A stretch of 64,000 nucleotides of DNA, from positions 1,992,501-2,056,500 of the forward strand of contig JAJKFL010000002.1 of the NCBI GenBank assembly GCA_021186555.1. Direction: 5' to 3'. How positions within the stretch are numbered: the first letter of the stretch is position 1; each line of letters opens with the position of its first letter. The position numbers and the translations under genes are program-made. Below are positions 42,482 to 54,590 of this stretch, piece by piece. This DNA comes from Reticulitermes speratus. Taxonomy: Eukaryota > Arthropoda > Insecta > Blattodea > Rhinotermitidae. A model generated the notes under the pieces. That model had not been told where the DNA came from. It ran no database searches and saw nothing but the letters and a program-made list of their open reading frames with translations.

Positions 42482-42962
42482 CAGTGGACCCTCAAACTTT
42501 GAACGGTTTGATGTTCGAACAACTTGAAACTCGAACAGAAAATTCGAGGAAAATCCGGTTTTAAAACTCGAACAAAAACTCGAACAAAAAACTCGAAAGT
42601 CGAATAAAGAATTACGTGGTCGCCTTCTCTCTCTGCTTGGTCCAGATGAAAGAAGGGTAATTCACCTTCCCGTGAACAGTAATATCCCTCCTACTATTAT
42701 TATTGATTGATTATTAAACAATATTTTTTATGTATGTACTATATAAATAAAAAACTTTCAATTATTGAAATTAAATATACTTGTTTTATCATTATGATCT
42801 TTTGAAATAGGCACTTAAAATGTTTTATATTGGGTAAATTTTGGGGGTCTGGAACGGATTAATTCAATTTACATTATTTCTTATGAGGAAATTTAACTCG
42901 AAAGTCAAACAACTTGAAAGTCGAACCGTCTCCTGGAACAGATTGTGTTCGAAGTTCCACTG
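42482..42962. mobile_element. 481-bp MITE with CAGTGGAACYTC ends
   Basis: Ends cagtggaccctcaaactttg and (reversed) cagtggaacttcgaacacaa, flanked by TA on both sides (42480-42481, 42963-42964). The arms also carry gaaactcgaac / gaaagtcgaa repeats. Same end pattern as the two CAGTA MITEs, different family. Confidence 0.85.
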
Positions 42963-43079
42963 TACATTTAAGAATTTAAAGGGTAAAAAGAAGTCAGAAT
43001 CCTAACTAAACCAACTCTATGGAACAGAACTCCTGAGAACGTAACAATAGTTCAGCTACTCACTGCCTTTTACGGAACC

Positions 43080-43275
43080 CGAAGGCTGAAGATTCAAGTC
43101 TTCTAGGATGTGGGGCTGAATTTTTGGGTGAGCAGTTCCTGACATTTCAAAGGCATTACAATCCTTCAAAAACCTTGGCAACTCCTCACCCAAACACAGT
43201 GTCACATGCTAGCGGAGTCAAATATTCAGCAGCATTGGTGCGAGGACCTCAAATCTTGCACAATACCGACATAGT
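43080..43275. repeat. dispersed inverted-repeat element, unclassified
   Basis: Shares a block with 55310-55470 (cacccaa...tgtcacat..., aatattcagcagcattg / aatattcagtaacaccactg, gaggacctca). Within it gggtgagcagttcctgacat and actcctcaccca are roughly inverse. No ORF of its own. Confidence 0.5.
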
Positions 43276-43289
43276 TTTAATGTCACATC

Positions 43290-43790
43290 GGGGTACACGG
43301 TGGCGCAGTTGTTGGATAAACAGCACGACACTGTGGCAGGGACTTGCTGGCAGTCAGAGACAAGCTCGAGAGTTGATCTTGGGCCCTCGTATTGCCGCTA
43401 AGACCAGGCTACTGTCCCTTAATAGGACGCAATCCAGGGTGGTTACTGGCATTCTTAACGGACATAACACCTTGAGAAGACACGTTCACATTATGGGACT
43501 GAGTGACAGTCCATTGTGTAGGAAATGCGGGGCAGAGGAGGAGACCTCAGCTGATGTCCTGTGTGAGTGTGAAGCCTTGGCGACACACAGACACACTTAT
43601 TTTGGTTCCTGCTTTTGGAACCCTGAGGATGTCAGAGAACTAAGTCTGGGGGCGGTCTGGAACTTTATTAAAAGGACAGGGCTCTTATGACTTGGACTTT
43701 AGTTTAAGGGGCACAAACGGCCTGTCAAAGGCCTACGTGCATTGGGACCGCAAGGGCCCGACCCATTATTTACTCATTACTCATTACTCA
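43290..43790 (+). mobile_element. Jockey/R1-like LINE 3' end (family III)
   Basis: Encodes WQGLAGSQRQARELILGPR, NRTQSRVVTGILNGHNTLRR, HVHIMGLSDSPLCRKCGAE and EETSADVLCECEALATHRH, ending WNFIKRTGLL and stop. The C.kCg...T..H/DvLceC pattern is the zinc-knuckle C-terminus of these LINEs. The untranslated end has (ttactca)n. An intact tail with no upstream reverse transcriptase. Confidence 0.88.
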
Positions 43791-43849
43791 ATGTCACATC
43801 TGTTCTGGGCTAAAATTTTTCCCACGTGTTAAAGCAGACATGGCACTGT

Positions 43850-44045
43850 ATGTTTCACGCACAGAACACAGTAAAGTTACCAATCTTCTGGATCATCTGT
43901 ACATGAGTGAATCACAGCCCTCAGTGCCAAGGAACAGGAGGGTGAATGAGCCCCAGAACAAGTCTGCGCATGGTGGTGTGGAAAAAAAATTCCTCCTCCC
44001 ACTGGGATTTAAACCCCATTCACCCCACCCATAGCCAATCACTTT
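43850..44045 (-). mobile_element. old tRNA-related SINE
   Basis: The reverse complement has cttagtcagtaaagtgattg (A-box-like) and gggtttaaatcccag (B-box-like), with a body similar to SINE F. Diverged. Confidence 0.5.
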
Positions 44046-44223
44046 ACTGACTAAGAAATAAATAAATTAAATGACACAACCCATATGATGAAAATTCCTG
44101 TCATAACATTACTAGACATTTATAAAAACAAGGAAAAACGCACTTGATAAGATTACCAGTAACTGGAGGACACAGTAAAAATGTATTACAACACGAAGGC
44201 CGATTACATTTATTAAGCTTCAC

Positions 44224-44327
44224 CTTTATGAGGTTCTTCACGTAATTCTCATGGTTTTCTGGACACGCGGCGCCACAGTAGACCCTGTCGTACTGACGCA
44301 TGTCACTGTTCAAGCACAAGCAATTTC
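44224..44327 (-). CDS. Pcmtd: PCMTD-type protein, exon 3
   Basis: Acceptor ttttttttgtag, donor gtgaag at 44223. 104 nt, phase 1 in, phase 0 out. Reads (G)NCLCLNSDMRQYDRVYCGAA then CPENHENYVKNLIK, the strand and loop before the VGG...VMP block in this methyltransferase fold. Confidence 0.92.
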
Positions 44328-44441
44328 CTACAAAAAAAAAAGTCAGATGAAAATCTGTGACTACAAGTTAGGAACAAGTAACAGTATTATCTGTCAGAAT
44401 GACTTAATTCTGAAAGCTGCTCCAATTTATCATTAGCGTAC

Positions 44442-44576
44442 CTTTAACAAACTTTGGTTCACAGAATTCATATTCATCTAGTGCTGGAGATATCTTTCTA
44501 AATTCATCCAGTTTTTTATTAGCATAATTTACAACATCTTCATGAATTTCAATACCATGATTAGTACCATACGGAC
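44442..44576 (-). CDS. Pcmtd: PCMTD-type protein, exon 2
   Basis: Acceptor ttatctttttttcag, donor gtacgc at 44441. 135 nt, phase 1 at both ends. Reads GPYGTNHGIEIHEDVVNYAN then KKLDEFRKISPALDEYEFCE and PKFVK, matching the FGINHGIELH..VVEYA region of PCMTD proteins. The acidic residue of GIEIH is the usual SAM-ribose contact (family knowledge). Confidence 0.93.
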
Positions 44577-44689
44577 CTGAAAAAAAGATAACACACAAAA
44601 TAAATACTTCTCTGAATGCAGTTCTGAAGTTAAACTGCATAACGGTAAACATACAAATCAAGAAATCGAATGAAATACGTACGAATTAT

Positions 44690-44835
44690 TGGCATTGAGT
44701 TGGCAGTTTGTTACTAACATGTCAGGACAATGTATCAGTCCTATCTTCAAGGGTCGAGCAGTCCAAAAACGACTTGGACTGCTAGACCCTTGAAGACGGG
44801 ACTGACACGTTGTCCCAAAATGTCAGTAACAAACT
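44690..44835. repeat. foldback element in PCMTD intron, hammerhead-like but degenerate
   Basis: Inverse arms from ggcagtttgttac to gtaacaaactgcc around aaaacg. The plus strand shows cccttgaagac, GGGAC...GTCCC, then AAAATGTC where GAAACGTC stands in the relative at 33742. The same layout as the hammerhead palindromes with a mutated core. Confidence 0.55.
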
Positions 44836-45334
44836 GCCAACCAATGCCGTGCAACAACCCACAAGAGCAAAGACCTCAACTGCACCACAGCGGATGCCTA
44901 AAATTTCGCACATCCAAATTATGTTTGCAAACATTAATGATTTTAAAACCACAATCAATTCTACAACATTTTCGTTTGCTACAGAATGTCCTGGGCACAG
45001 CAGCTTTGTCACACAGAAAGCCTACATCCACCAGGACATCCCGTGAAGCTGCCACGGTCAGAAACGAAATAAAAGGGACAATCTCCAGAACGTTACGATG
45101 TTCAATTACGGGAATCTCCTAACACAAATGACAAAAGCTGCAAAGTTTGTCATGTAATGACATATTATCAACTGTAGGTATATGAAAATGCAACAAGTGA
45201 CTGCTACATCAGGCCACATCTCCTTAACTCAATGCTCGTAACACTGTCTCGAAAACATGGTGAGCCCCGTAGCCATGGCAAGTCTCTGATGCCTTCTCCA
45301 GTTCATGCACATGGTACTCCAATACTGTACCTCA

Positions 45335-45790
45335 CCACCAGCAGCACATTCACGGAAGAACATAGGCCGAGGATGTTTGAGAACAGGCTGCTGAGGAATT
45401 ATTTCAGCCTAACACGGAAGAAGCAACAGGCAACTGGAGAAAACTGCATGAGGAGCTTCATCATTTGTACGCCCCATTAGATATCATTAGTGTGATCAAA
45501 TGATGGAGAATAAGATGGAAGGGGGGGGGGCATGTATCATGGATGGGGAGAAATGCATAGACAGTTTTTGTAGGGAAACCAGTAGGAAGACCAACACATA
45601 GATGGGAGGATATTATTAAAATGAATCTTAAAATAAATAGAATGGGAGGCTATGTACTGGATTCATCTGGCTCAGGATAGAGACATGTGGTAGGCTCTTG
45701 TGAATGTGGTAATGAACCTTCAGGTTCCATACGTGTGAGGAATTTATTGACTGAGGGCCTATTAGCTTCGCAAGACAAACTGTAGTCCAT
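45335..45790 (+). mobile_element. LINE 3' end, family II
   Basis: Encodes EEHRPRMFENRLLRNYF, then a frame break and relics of the RRWEDIIKMN and VNVVMNLQVPYV blocks, then gaggaatttattgactgagg. A 5'-truncated, decayed copy inside the first PCMTD intron. Confidence 0.8.
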
Positions 45791-46189
45791 TGAGTTATTT
45801 CATCAACAGATGGTAGCCTTATGCTCATCTGTGGCCATTTTGTAACCAAACAGTCAATATTACCGATTGATACGAGCCTACACTATAGGCCATTCAAAAA
45901 TAAGATAACTGCATGAGCGAGGACTTGCTATTTATCTGTAGGTTCAAGGTCATACACAGTGCCATTTAAATAAGTGTTCAAGGAGATAACAGCCCTGATA
46001 TCTGCAAGTGTTCTGTTACATCTGACACCTTCTAGACGTATTTCCTTATTCTGAGTTTTTTTTTTGCACAAAGTGACAAAAAAAATTAAAACATAACGGT
46101 GGGTCACATCTCTCTGTCCAACTGCATGCCTTAAATCAAAATCTCTTGAAAAACCCATGATATTCACCACTCAAGGGAGGATGGAAATG

Positions 46190-46605
46190 GGGTGTCTGCA
46201 CTGAAAATACAGTGTGTCTGCACTGAAAATACAGTGTGTCTGTACTGAAAACAGAGTGTCTGTAATAAAAATACAGTGTCTGCACTGAAAATACAGAGTG
46301 TATGCACTGAAAATACAGAGTTATGCACTGAATACAGTTCTGTACTAAAAATAGTGTGTCTGTACTGAAAATAGTGTCTACACTGAAAATACAGTGTGTG
46401 CACTGAAAATACAGTGTGTGCACTGAAAATACAGAGTCTGTACTAAAAATAGTGTGTCTGCACTGAAAATACAGTGTATGCACTGAAAATACAGAGTGTA
46501 TGCACTGAAAATACAGAGTGTCTGCACTGAAAATACAGAGTGTCTGTACTGAAAATACAGCGTCTGCACTGAAAATACAGAATGTATGTACTCAAAATAC
46601 AGTTT
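46190..46605. repeat. about 20-bp minisatellite (ctgcactgaaaatacagtgt)n
   Basis: About 20 units, 16-22 bp, with tctgtactgaaaatag and tatgcactgaaa variants; less homogeneous than other arrays here. Phe/Ser/Val-rich minus-strand frames are artefacts. Confidence 0.92.
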
Positions 46606-47159
46606 CATTATTTTATCTGACAACTACTGCTTTCCACTTCCTGCTGGTTCATTCATCATATTAACACAGCCCAGTCAGCTGACCACTCTCACACTCAGTG
46701 GAACAGTGGATAGAAGTGACCAACAACCCATGTCAGATAAAAGAAACACCCTGTGTAGTCGGAGTTGAGAAGTCACGTGGTCTCATGTGTGGCCACCAAT
46801 ATTTTGGAGAAACATACCACCTCCATCTTCAGGACAAAAGTAGAAGTAGATGGAAGCCATATATTTCTCCAAGAAGTTTATATCCACGTACCAGATTCCA
46901 TAGTTCAACTCCAACATTCATCTTCATGACCATGAAAACTTCAAAACTTATGAATTAATTTTGGTGCATGTCAGTTCACTATGACGACTATTTTACGTGC
47001 ACCTCACATCAAACATTACTTATTTCCTCTGAAATGGATCACCATACAAAAAATATACATCTCTTAACATATCTACAACTTTTATTTGAAATATTTTTTC
47101 ATTGGTGAATATTATACTTAATAAAATACAAGTAAATAGTTTCTAGTAAAAACTATACC
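46606..47159. other. PCMTD intron sequence
   Basis: Around 46795-46840, agaaacataccacctccatc and ttcagg look like a very decayed hammerhead-type module on the minus strand (core CTGAAGA kept, GAAA lost). Otherwise nothing recognised. Confidence 0.35.
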
Positions 47160-47205
47160 AACACATGCACTATTTATTAAAACAGTAATAGTTTTAAAAA
47201 ATCAA

Positions 47206-47249
47206 GCCCTACATATGTTTCGGCCAGCTAACTGGCCATCATCAGGGGC
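47206..47249 (-). ncRNA. hammerhead-ribozyme-like motif, E-7 left arm
   Basis: Minus strand: stem I GCCC/GGGC, core CTGATGA, extra T, stem II GGCCAG-ttag-CTGGCC, GAAA, palindromic stem III ACATATGT, TA. Every stem pairs perfectly. Confidence 0.75.
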
Positions 47250-47411
47250 AACTAGCGTTCCACAGCGTAATCACGTTCAACAGGTTTATCGTGAGGCGTG
47301 TGGGTGTTATATAATTTTTTTTTCTAAAAACAATAAAGAAAATTTTTTATATAACACCCGCACGCCTCACGATAAACCTATTGAACGTGATTACGCTGTG
47401 AAACGCTAGTT

Positions 47412-47455
47412 GCCCCTGAAGATGGCCAGTTAGCTGGCCGAAACATATGTAGGGC
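47412..47455 (+). ncRNA. hammerhead-ribozyme-like motif, E-7 right arm
   Basis: Stem I GCCC (47412-47415) with GGGC (47452-47455), core CTGAAGA (47416-47422, N7=A), extra T, stem II GGCCAG-ttag-CTGGCC, GAAA (47440-47443), stem III ACATATGT, TA. It differs from its twin only at N7, the one free core position. Confidence 0.75.
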
Positions 47456-47545
47456 TTGATTTTTTAAAACTATTAATGTTTTAATAAATAGTGCATGTGT
47501 TGGTATAGTTTTTACTAGTGTTAATAAACATGCACGGTGAAAATA

Positions 47546-48069
47546 ATATTAAATATATAAATAGTTTCTATTTTGCACAGGCTTGTCTGTAGTACTGTTA
47601 GCCTTCCAGCAGATCCATACCTGCAATATTTCAACTTCCAGGTCACTGAGGTCCTGAAGAAGACAGTAAAAAAAAAAAAATTGGAAAATGTGCACTCCAA
47701 ATTCTAGTTCAGAATACACCATATATATGGTCAGGTTACGTTTACACACCTGTTTGTCCCTGTATCACTTGTACAGAAAACGATGACATGTTTAAGCCAC
47801 AAAACACCCGCGCCATCATCACGTAATTAATTCATACAAAGAAACGTAAGTATTAGATAATTCAATAATTAGAAGTTCATATTAGCACGAAATGACATCT
47901 CATTTCTCTTATGTTCCCAAAATTCCAAATCTGCTAAAACAAGTGTTAAAATGTTATTAGAGAGCATGTTATTTATGTAATTAGTGTACACACTAATTAC
48001 ATAATTCTTAAATCACGTCTTATGCAAGAATTTAACTAACATTTCAAGTAGGGGTGCGTTCTAACACAA
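47546..48069. other. PCMTD intron sequence
   Basis: Nothing recognised; a short inverse pair tgtaattagtgtac / gtacactaattaca lies at 47975-48005. Confidence 0.35.
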
Positions 48070-48380
48070 AAAAAAAATGTCACTGTTATCACCGTGCATT
48101 TCTATGAATCAAATTAAAATAAATAGACCAACAAATGCACTATTTAACCACTTTAATGTAGTGTCCTTGTATCACCCTACACGTGTTTCGGACTCAAAGT
48201 CCATCTTCATGGGGTCTCAGTATTAAAACCACTAAAACAAGCTCATATTGACACAAACGTACATCACTCGTATACCGCTATTGTGGTAGAGTCCAAAACA
48301 CTTGTAGGGTGATACAAGGACACTACATTAAAGTGGTTAAATAGTGCATTTGTTGGTCTATTTATTTTAATTTGACAAAA
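48070..48380. mobile_element. palindromic hammerhead-bearing element E-8
   Basis: Left arm 48085-48235 has the terminal hairpin (accgtgcattt with aaatgcac across accaac) and a hammerhead-like motif. The right arm 48285-48380 repeats the outer part in reverse (ggtgatacaaggacactaca) but has lost the core of its motif (only gagtccaaaacacttgtagg remains). Confidence 0.72.
48174..48215 (-). ncRNA. hammerhead-ribozyme-like motif, E-8 left arm (core insertion)
   Basis: Minus strand: stem I ACCC/GGGT, then CATGAAGA where CTGAAGA is expected (one inserted A), extra T, stem II GGACT-ttg-AGTCC, GAAA, stem III ACACGTGT, TA. Stems are intact; the core probably is not. Confidence 0.5.
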
Positions 48381-49447
<1,067 letters not shown>

Positions 49448-52400
49448 TGAAAATGCAAAACAAAATAACAAACAGTTGCCTTCTAGTTTCCCGTCCTCAA
49501 TAATAATATGCAGATTTTTTTATTCATTATTCATAGGTTATTGTACTCCGTAACTGTGTTAATGGCTGTTTCGATTTGCAAGCAAATTCACAAACAGCTG
49601 ATTAATCACAAACATCCTACACCTTACGAGTCAAAACGAAGGAAAACTTAACAACGTCCAAAAAACCTTAACCACTCCAAACAATATTTTTATGAAACGC
49701 AAAAAAGCTGTGAATTTCAGAAATACTCGTCTGATAAACGCAAATGCAACTACTCGGGAACTTCGTTCAAGGTCAATCAGCTGATGTCTTAAACAAAAAC
49801 AAACCAGACATAAGAAATATCAGTGCTTTGTGGAATCCCTCTCATGGATAAATGCCTAAAATCTAAACGTAGTATACTGCATATATAATACTTGTTATAT
49901 ATAAGACAGAAGCGACGACACCCTATAATAAGCATTATGTAAACAAAAGAACTTGCAATATAAAATACCACCACCTTCTGACGTCAAAAGTAACGAATTC
50001 ACCGCCACCTTCACTGTTTCGTTTTATACTATTGCTCGCATATAAGCCATCTACGTGTGTTAACAAGTTTGGGGCGATATCTACTGCAAAAAGAGGATAC
50101 TTACGTATTTTTACGGTGATCATTTATTTTTGTTACATTCTACCGAAAATTTGTATAATTGTTGACTGTATTTATATTTCATCGTGTAGTTTTACGCACC
50201 ATAAATGGCATTTTGGTCGTCACAGATTTTAACTACGCACCTTTGTTGCAATCAGAAATGAGAAATCAAACTATGAGAAAAATCAGTAGAAGACATTCGT
50301 GTGAGTGAGTACTGTACAATGACAACAGATGACTCTCATCTGAACGTAGATCTGCTTCCAAATGAAAATGAAGCCTCGCCATTGTTATTGATTTCGCGGA
50401 GCACGGAGAAGTTATAATAGTTCTTGAAACATCGAACAAGTTAGACAGATGTAGTGCATTTGCGTAAAGTGACTTAGCGATTGAAAACACGTTTGAAGTA
50501 TTACGATTATCAGTTTTTCTGAAATATCTTAACATTTTTATCGAAAACGCATATTTAGCGCGCTTTGAATAACCGTGGCGCGGAGAATCTACTGACGTCA
50601 ATAAGGACTACACCTTCACCACTGCCTTCTCGTTCATAATTGGGGACGGAGCGCAAGCCCGTGGCACCGCCATCCGTGAAGGTATGTAGCGTTTATTTCG
50701 TTATCAAAAACCGCTTTTCAAAAAACAATGTAAGGAAAACTTTGCAATGGTTAATTCCAACTGGTTTTTAAGCATGGTGATTTTTTCTCAACTTTGAAAT
50801 TAATTTTTTGCAAACAGTTTTTAGTCACGAAGTTTCTTTTTCTTGTGCGACGGACTCTACCTTTGATAATATATTGGTTCAGGTACCTTTCGTCAGATAT
50901 AGCCTCATTAAAATGAAATTTTGTTTGCGTAGAAATAAGGTGCTGAAAAAGGTAGAGGATCATCTCGGATAGTAGTTTAGTATTTTGTCTTTCGCGTAGT
51001 ACATTTATTCCACGCACTGTTCATTTATTTCGGGGCAAAACTGATAAAATAAAACAGCGAACAAAGCGTAAACACCGTAAAGCTTGGATCAGTACGGACG
51101 GCGACAAGACGCTTAAGATATATTTTTCGTAATTCATAAATGATTTAAATGTTCTACAATACGTTCATCTCAGTGCAAAAGTTTTACGCGTGCTCTGTAT
51201 AACCGGAACAAAAAAGTAAAACGAATGTAAACAAGCATTATGGGAATTTTATGTAAAGTAAAAAATGCTGCGGCTTGGAAACCAAAGGAGTAGGTCGTTA
51301 AAATGAGTAGGTGTCCACATATGTGTGTTTACAAAAAACGCGTAACACAGTGACGGAAGAAATGTACAAAATATACGTTTCCCCCCTCCCCCAAAGGATA
51401 GATAATACTGCAAGAAACGGATTTACATTATAAAATTCGTAACAACCTGCAGCTGGGATTACAAAATTTATCAAATTTTGAAGGAATTACAGTAATTAAT
51501 TATGCAGTTATTTCACATATATATAATATTCACTGGCTACTCTTCAATATTTTCTATCATTCTTACTATAATTACAAAGCCATTCAATTAAAGGTATACT
51601 ATTATGTAACCGATTTATTAATTACAAAGTTTTATACAGAGTATCCCATTGTAGCCAAAACTTTATTAGGATTTGATATCAGTTTTCATTATTTATTACC
51701 ACAGTAAATTCCCTGATTATTGTGTAATATTACATCCTTCTGTTTATCATCATTATTATTATTTTTTCAAATACTGAATTTGTGTAACAGGTGTTACCAG
51801 TTTAGATGCATCATACAGCATTACTATAAAAGTGAAGATGACTTTTTTATACGGCCAGTAGGTAGCACATTTGATGTCTGACCTATTACTTTCAAACTTT
51901 CCTTCTCATTGGATTAAATTTGTGTGAATACTCTACTGCAGACGAGAACAGTTTGGTTGTGCTATATTTTCTTAAACTATTGTGAACCACTTGTTTCTAG
52001 GACTTAAACTAGTTTGGCATTAGCTAGAAATTAGTTGAACTTCAAATAATATTATGAAAGGAGAAAATCAGCAGGGTGTTAAAGGACTTTTGTCCTTCAT
52101 TTATATGTTGACTGAATACACTGGAGACATTATAGTTCAGTATGCAAAGTTGCTACACATTAATTGGATGGTGTGAGTTCATTTAGTTTATTTCCAGATA
52201 TTTTCTGAATGTGATATATTGTAGTCTGTCTTTTCTTACACCTTGCTTTATAGGATCTATGGGATGCATCTGTATCCATTTTCTTATGCAATTTCTAGAA
52301 TTCCCAAACTTCTTATCCCACATTGACCATAGGTGACCAGTCCCCCCTACTGCTGACAGAGAAATGGTGTGAACTTTGCATCCATGCCCCCAGCATGCTT

Positions 52401-53028
52401 TCATAGCATTGTTTTCTTTTGCACTGCATATGCCATTCCTTACATATCTACTTGAGGAAACTCTTCAAAAATATAATCCAATTCTATGTATTGAGAACAT
52501 TAATTTATGGTTACCATTAAGTTTTTACATTCTGCAGTTTTTTTTTTAACAAGTAGCATTATTTGTCCCCCAAGAAACAACATTTTGTCTAAGCACCTGC
52601 TGTTCAGATTGCTTGAAACCCCAAATTAAACAATTACTGGCAGGCAGTGAATGAATGAATAGATAGTATTCATCTGATGGGAAACCATAACTATCATATA
52701 CACCCATCTTGTTCAGTAAATATAATTATTAAAAATGTAGCAACAATTTTTGAAAGCAGTTGTAATATTTACGATGTCCTTCAACCTATGTAAGGAGTTA
52801 GTACTGAAATCCAAATTTAAGTAGCAGAGGCTAAAGTACGCAGGTGGTTGCATAAGTAACATGACTTTTAAAAAATTACGCATGTCTCTATGGACAAGCC
52901 GGTATCCATTATCTGTTCTTGTCCTTCAAAAGGTAACTTTTTTTTTTTCATGACATTAAATGCACAAAAAAAGAGCCACTGAATTGCGTTAAAACTCACT
53001 GGCAGATATGACACAGCCATATCTTCAG
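49448..53028. promoter_or_regulatory. head-to-head intergenic interval of PCMTD and l(3)mbt-like genes
   Basis: Starts of both genes point outward from this 3.6-kb gap, which is free of SINEs, LINEs and arrays, unlike the rest of the window. Two perfect cAMP-response-type octamers tgacgtca lie at 49979-49986 and 50593-50600. A candidate noncoding first exon for the plus-strand gene ends at about 50674 with donor gtatgt (ccgtgaag before it). The 51.4-53.0 kb part is plain A/T-rich intron. Confidence 0.5.
50600..50674 (+). other. candidate noncoding first exon of the l(3)mbt-like gene
   Basis: A local rise in G/C (ggggacggagcgcaagcccg) just before a consensus donor gaag/gtatgt. No ATG-led frame continues into the 53029 exon, so it would be 5' UTR. 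Inferred from position and donor only. Confidence 0.3.
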
Positions 53029-53320
53029 CCATGATGACTTGGAGAACTCTTTGGTTATTAGGATGAATGCCTCATCAATGGCAACACCACAGGTACCTGC
53101 TTCTTCATGCGAGACAACTTCAGGAAAACTTCCAGAGAATGCAGTGAACATATCGTCAGAGTCTCCGCTGGCCACAGCTGCACCATCTGGACAGCAGCCG
53201 CAGCAGCCGACTGGCACTCGCATGCTTCCACTCCTCTACATCCAAGGTCCCGCAGGAATGCGGGTTGGAACCAGCAGCGCCGGGACTATGCCGGTTTCAA
53301 CTACTTCAACTGGAACTCAG
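53029..53320 (+). CDS. l(3)mbt: l(3)mbt-like gene, first coding exon seen
   Basis: Acceptor catatcttcag, donor gtgaga at 53321. Open in the frame of HDDLENSLVIRMNASSMATP. The first in-frame ATG is at 53063 (attaggATGaat); the reading from 53029 would need two bases from an earlier exon. The start could be either. It continues LATAAPSGQQPQQPTGTRM and TSSAGTMPVSTTSTGTQ; low complexity, no domain. Ends in phase 0. Confidence 0.7.
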
Positions 53321-53401
53321 GTGAGATAAACATAAATGCAGTACAGTCTTGACATTCATGATAATTGGGAATGATGAAACTGTAGAGAACTTTGGAAGAA
53401 T

Positions 53402-54190
53402 GAACTAACTAACTCCATGTAGCACAGTCCTTCTTGAGAAGCTAACAGGTCGTCAGCTAGTCAAGAAATTCCCCGCGTTTGATGGAACCCGAAGGTTCAT
53501 TACCGCATTCACAACAGCCCACCACCCTTCCCTATCCTGAGCCATATCAATCCAGTCCATGCCCCCATCCCACTTCTTGAAGATCCATTTTAATATTATC
53601 CTCCCATCTATGCCGGGGTCTTCCAAGTGGTTCCTTCCCTCAGGTCTCCCCACCAAAATCCTGTATGCACCTCTCCCCTCACCCATACGTGCTACATGCC
53701 CCACCACCTCATTCTTCTTGATTTGATCACCCGAATAATATTTGGTGATCAGTACAGATCATTAAGTTCCTCGTTATGTAGTCTTCTCCACTCCCCTGTT
53801 ACCCCATCCCTCTTAGGCCCAAATATCCTCCTCAGCACCCTATTCTCGAACACCCTCAGCCTATGTTCCTCCCTCAGTGTGACAGACCAAGTTTCACACC
53901 CATACAAAACAACAACAAAATTATAGTTCTGTATATCTTAATCTTTGTATTTTTGGATAGCAAACTGGAAGACAGAAGATCCTGCACCGAATGATAACAA
54001 GCATTCCCAACTTCAATCTGCTCTTAATTTCTTCCTGAATGGAATTTAGATTCATTAGAATTGTTCCCACATATTTGAACTGTTCCACCCTTTCAAAGGA
54101 TTTATTATCTAACTTTATGTTATGATTTTGTCCTGCATTCTGATTGCGAGACATGACCATGTACTTAGTTTTCTCAGCTTGGAATCATGA
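53402..54190 (-). mobile_element. LINE family II, longest copy
   Basis: Minus strand keeps SFERVEQFKYVGTILMNLNS, IQEEIKSRLK, a decayed middle (FENRVLRRIFGPKRDG-like) and the tail [20 protein letters not shown], then [16 protein letters not shown]. It extends about 470 bp further into the reverse-transcriptase thumb than the copy at 2500. In the first intron of the l(3)mbt-like gene. Confidence 0.85.
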
Positions 54191-54384
54191 ACACCAGAAT
54201 TTATTTTCAATTTAAATCGCCTATTCATATACATATACATATGACATATCACTAATAGAAATACAAAATACCTCAAACATCATAAAAAAGCATGAAAGTT
54301 TGTTTATAATAAGTACAAAGACTTTCGGAAGCATAAATATGTTGAATGATCAAAGGAGTGTCTGTTGTCACACTATGAAAGCAT

Positions 54385-54590
54385 TCAAACTCAGTAATGA
54401 AAGACAGAGTTTATCTGAGCTGAGAGTGATTTGCACAATAGCAGGAGGGTGGGGGAAGCCGACTTGCCAGACACATGATCTCATCCAAATGTGTTGGAAC
54501 CAGTCACGAAGCGTGGAAACAATCATATAAAATGGGTTACAATTGAAGGGTGAAATCCTGAATATTGAGATTCACAAACATGAAGATTCT
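54385..54590 (+). repeat. dispersed repeat, unclassified (second copy)
   Basis: See 8995-9190: gagctgagagtgatttgcac, gccgacttgccagacacatg and ggttacaattgaagggtgaa align with that copy. Confidence 0.5.

Larger units (their letters stand above)
47160..47545. mobile_element. palindromic hammerhead-bearing element E-7 (best preserved)
   Basis: Arms 47160-47310 and 47335-47545 are inverse copies (cgtaatcacgttcaacaggt etc.). Both arms have an intact motif. The right terminal hairpin is gtgcatgt (47491-47498), loop with gttggt, acatgcac (47528-47535), ggtgaa. The left arm retains accaacacatgcac. Confidence 0.82.

Noticed and set aside
43293..43320. SINE B head (tacacggtggcgcagttg) at the start of the LINE fragment
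   Set aside because: The similarity is short, lacks a B box, and the sequence is part of the LINE frame (HRGTRWRSCW...).
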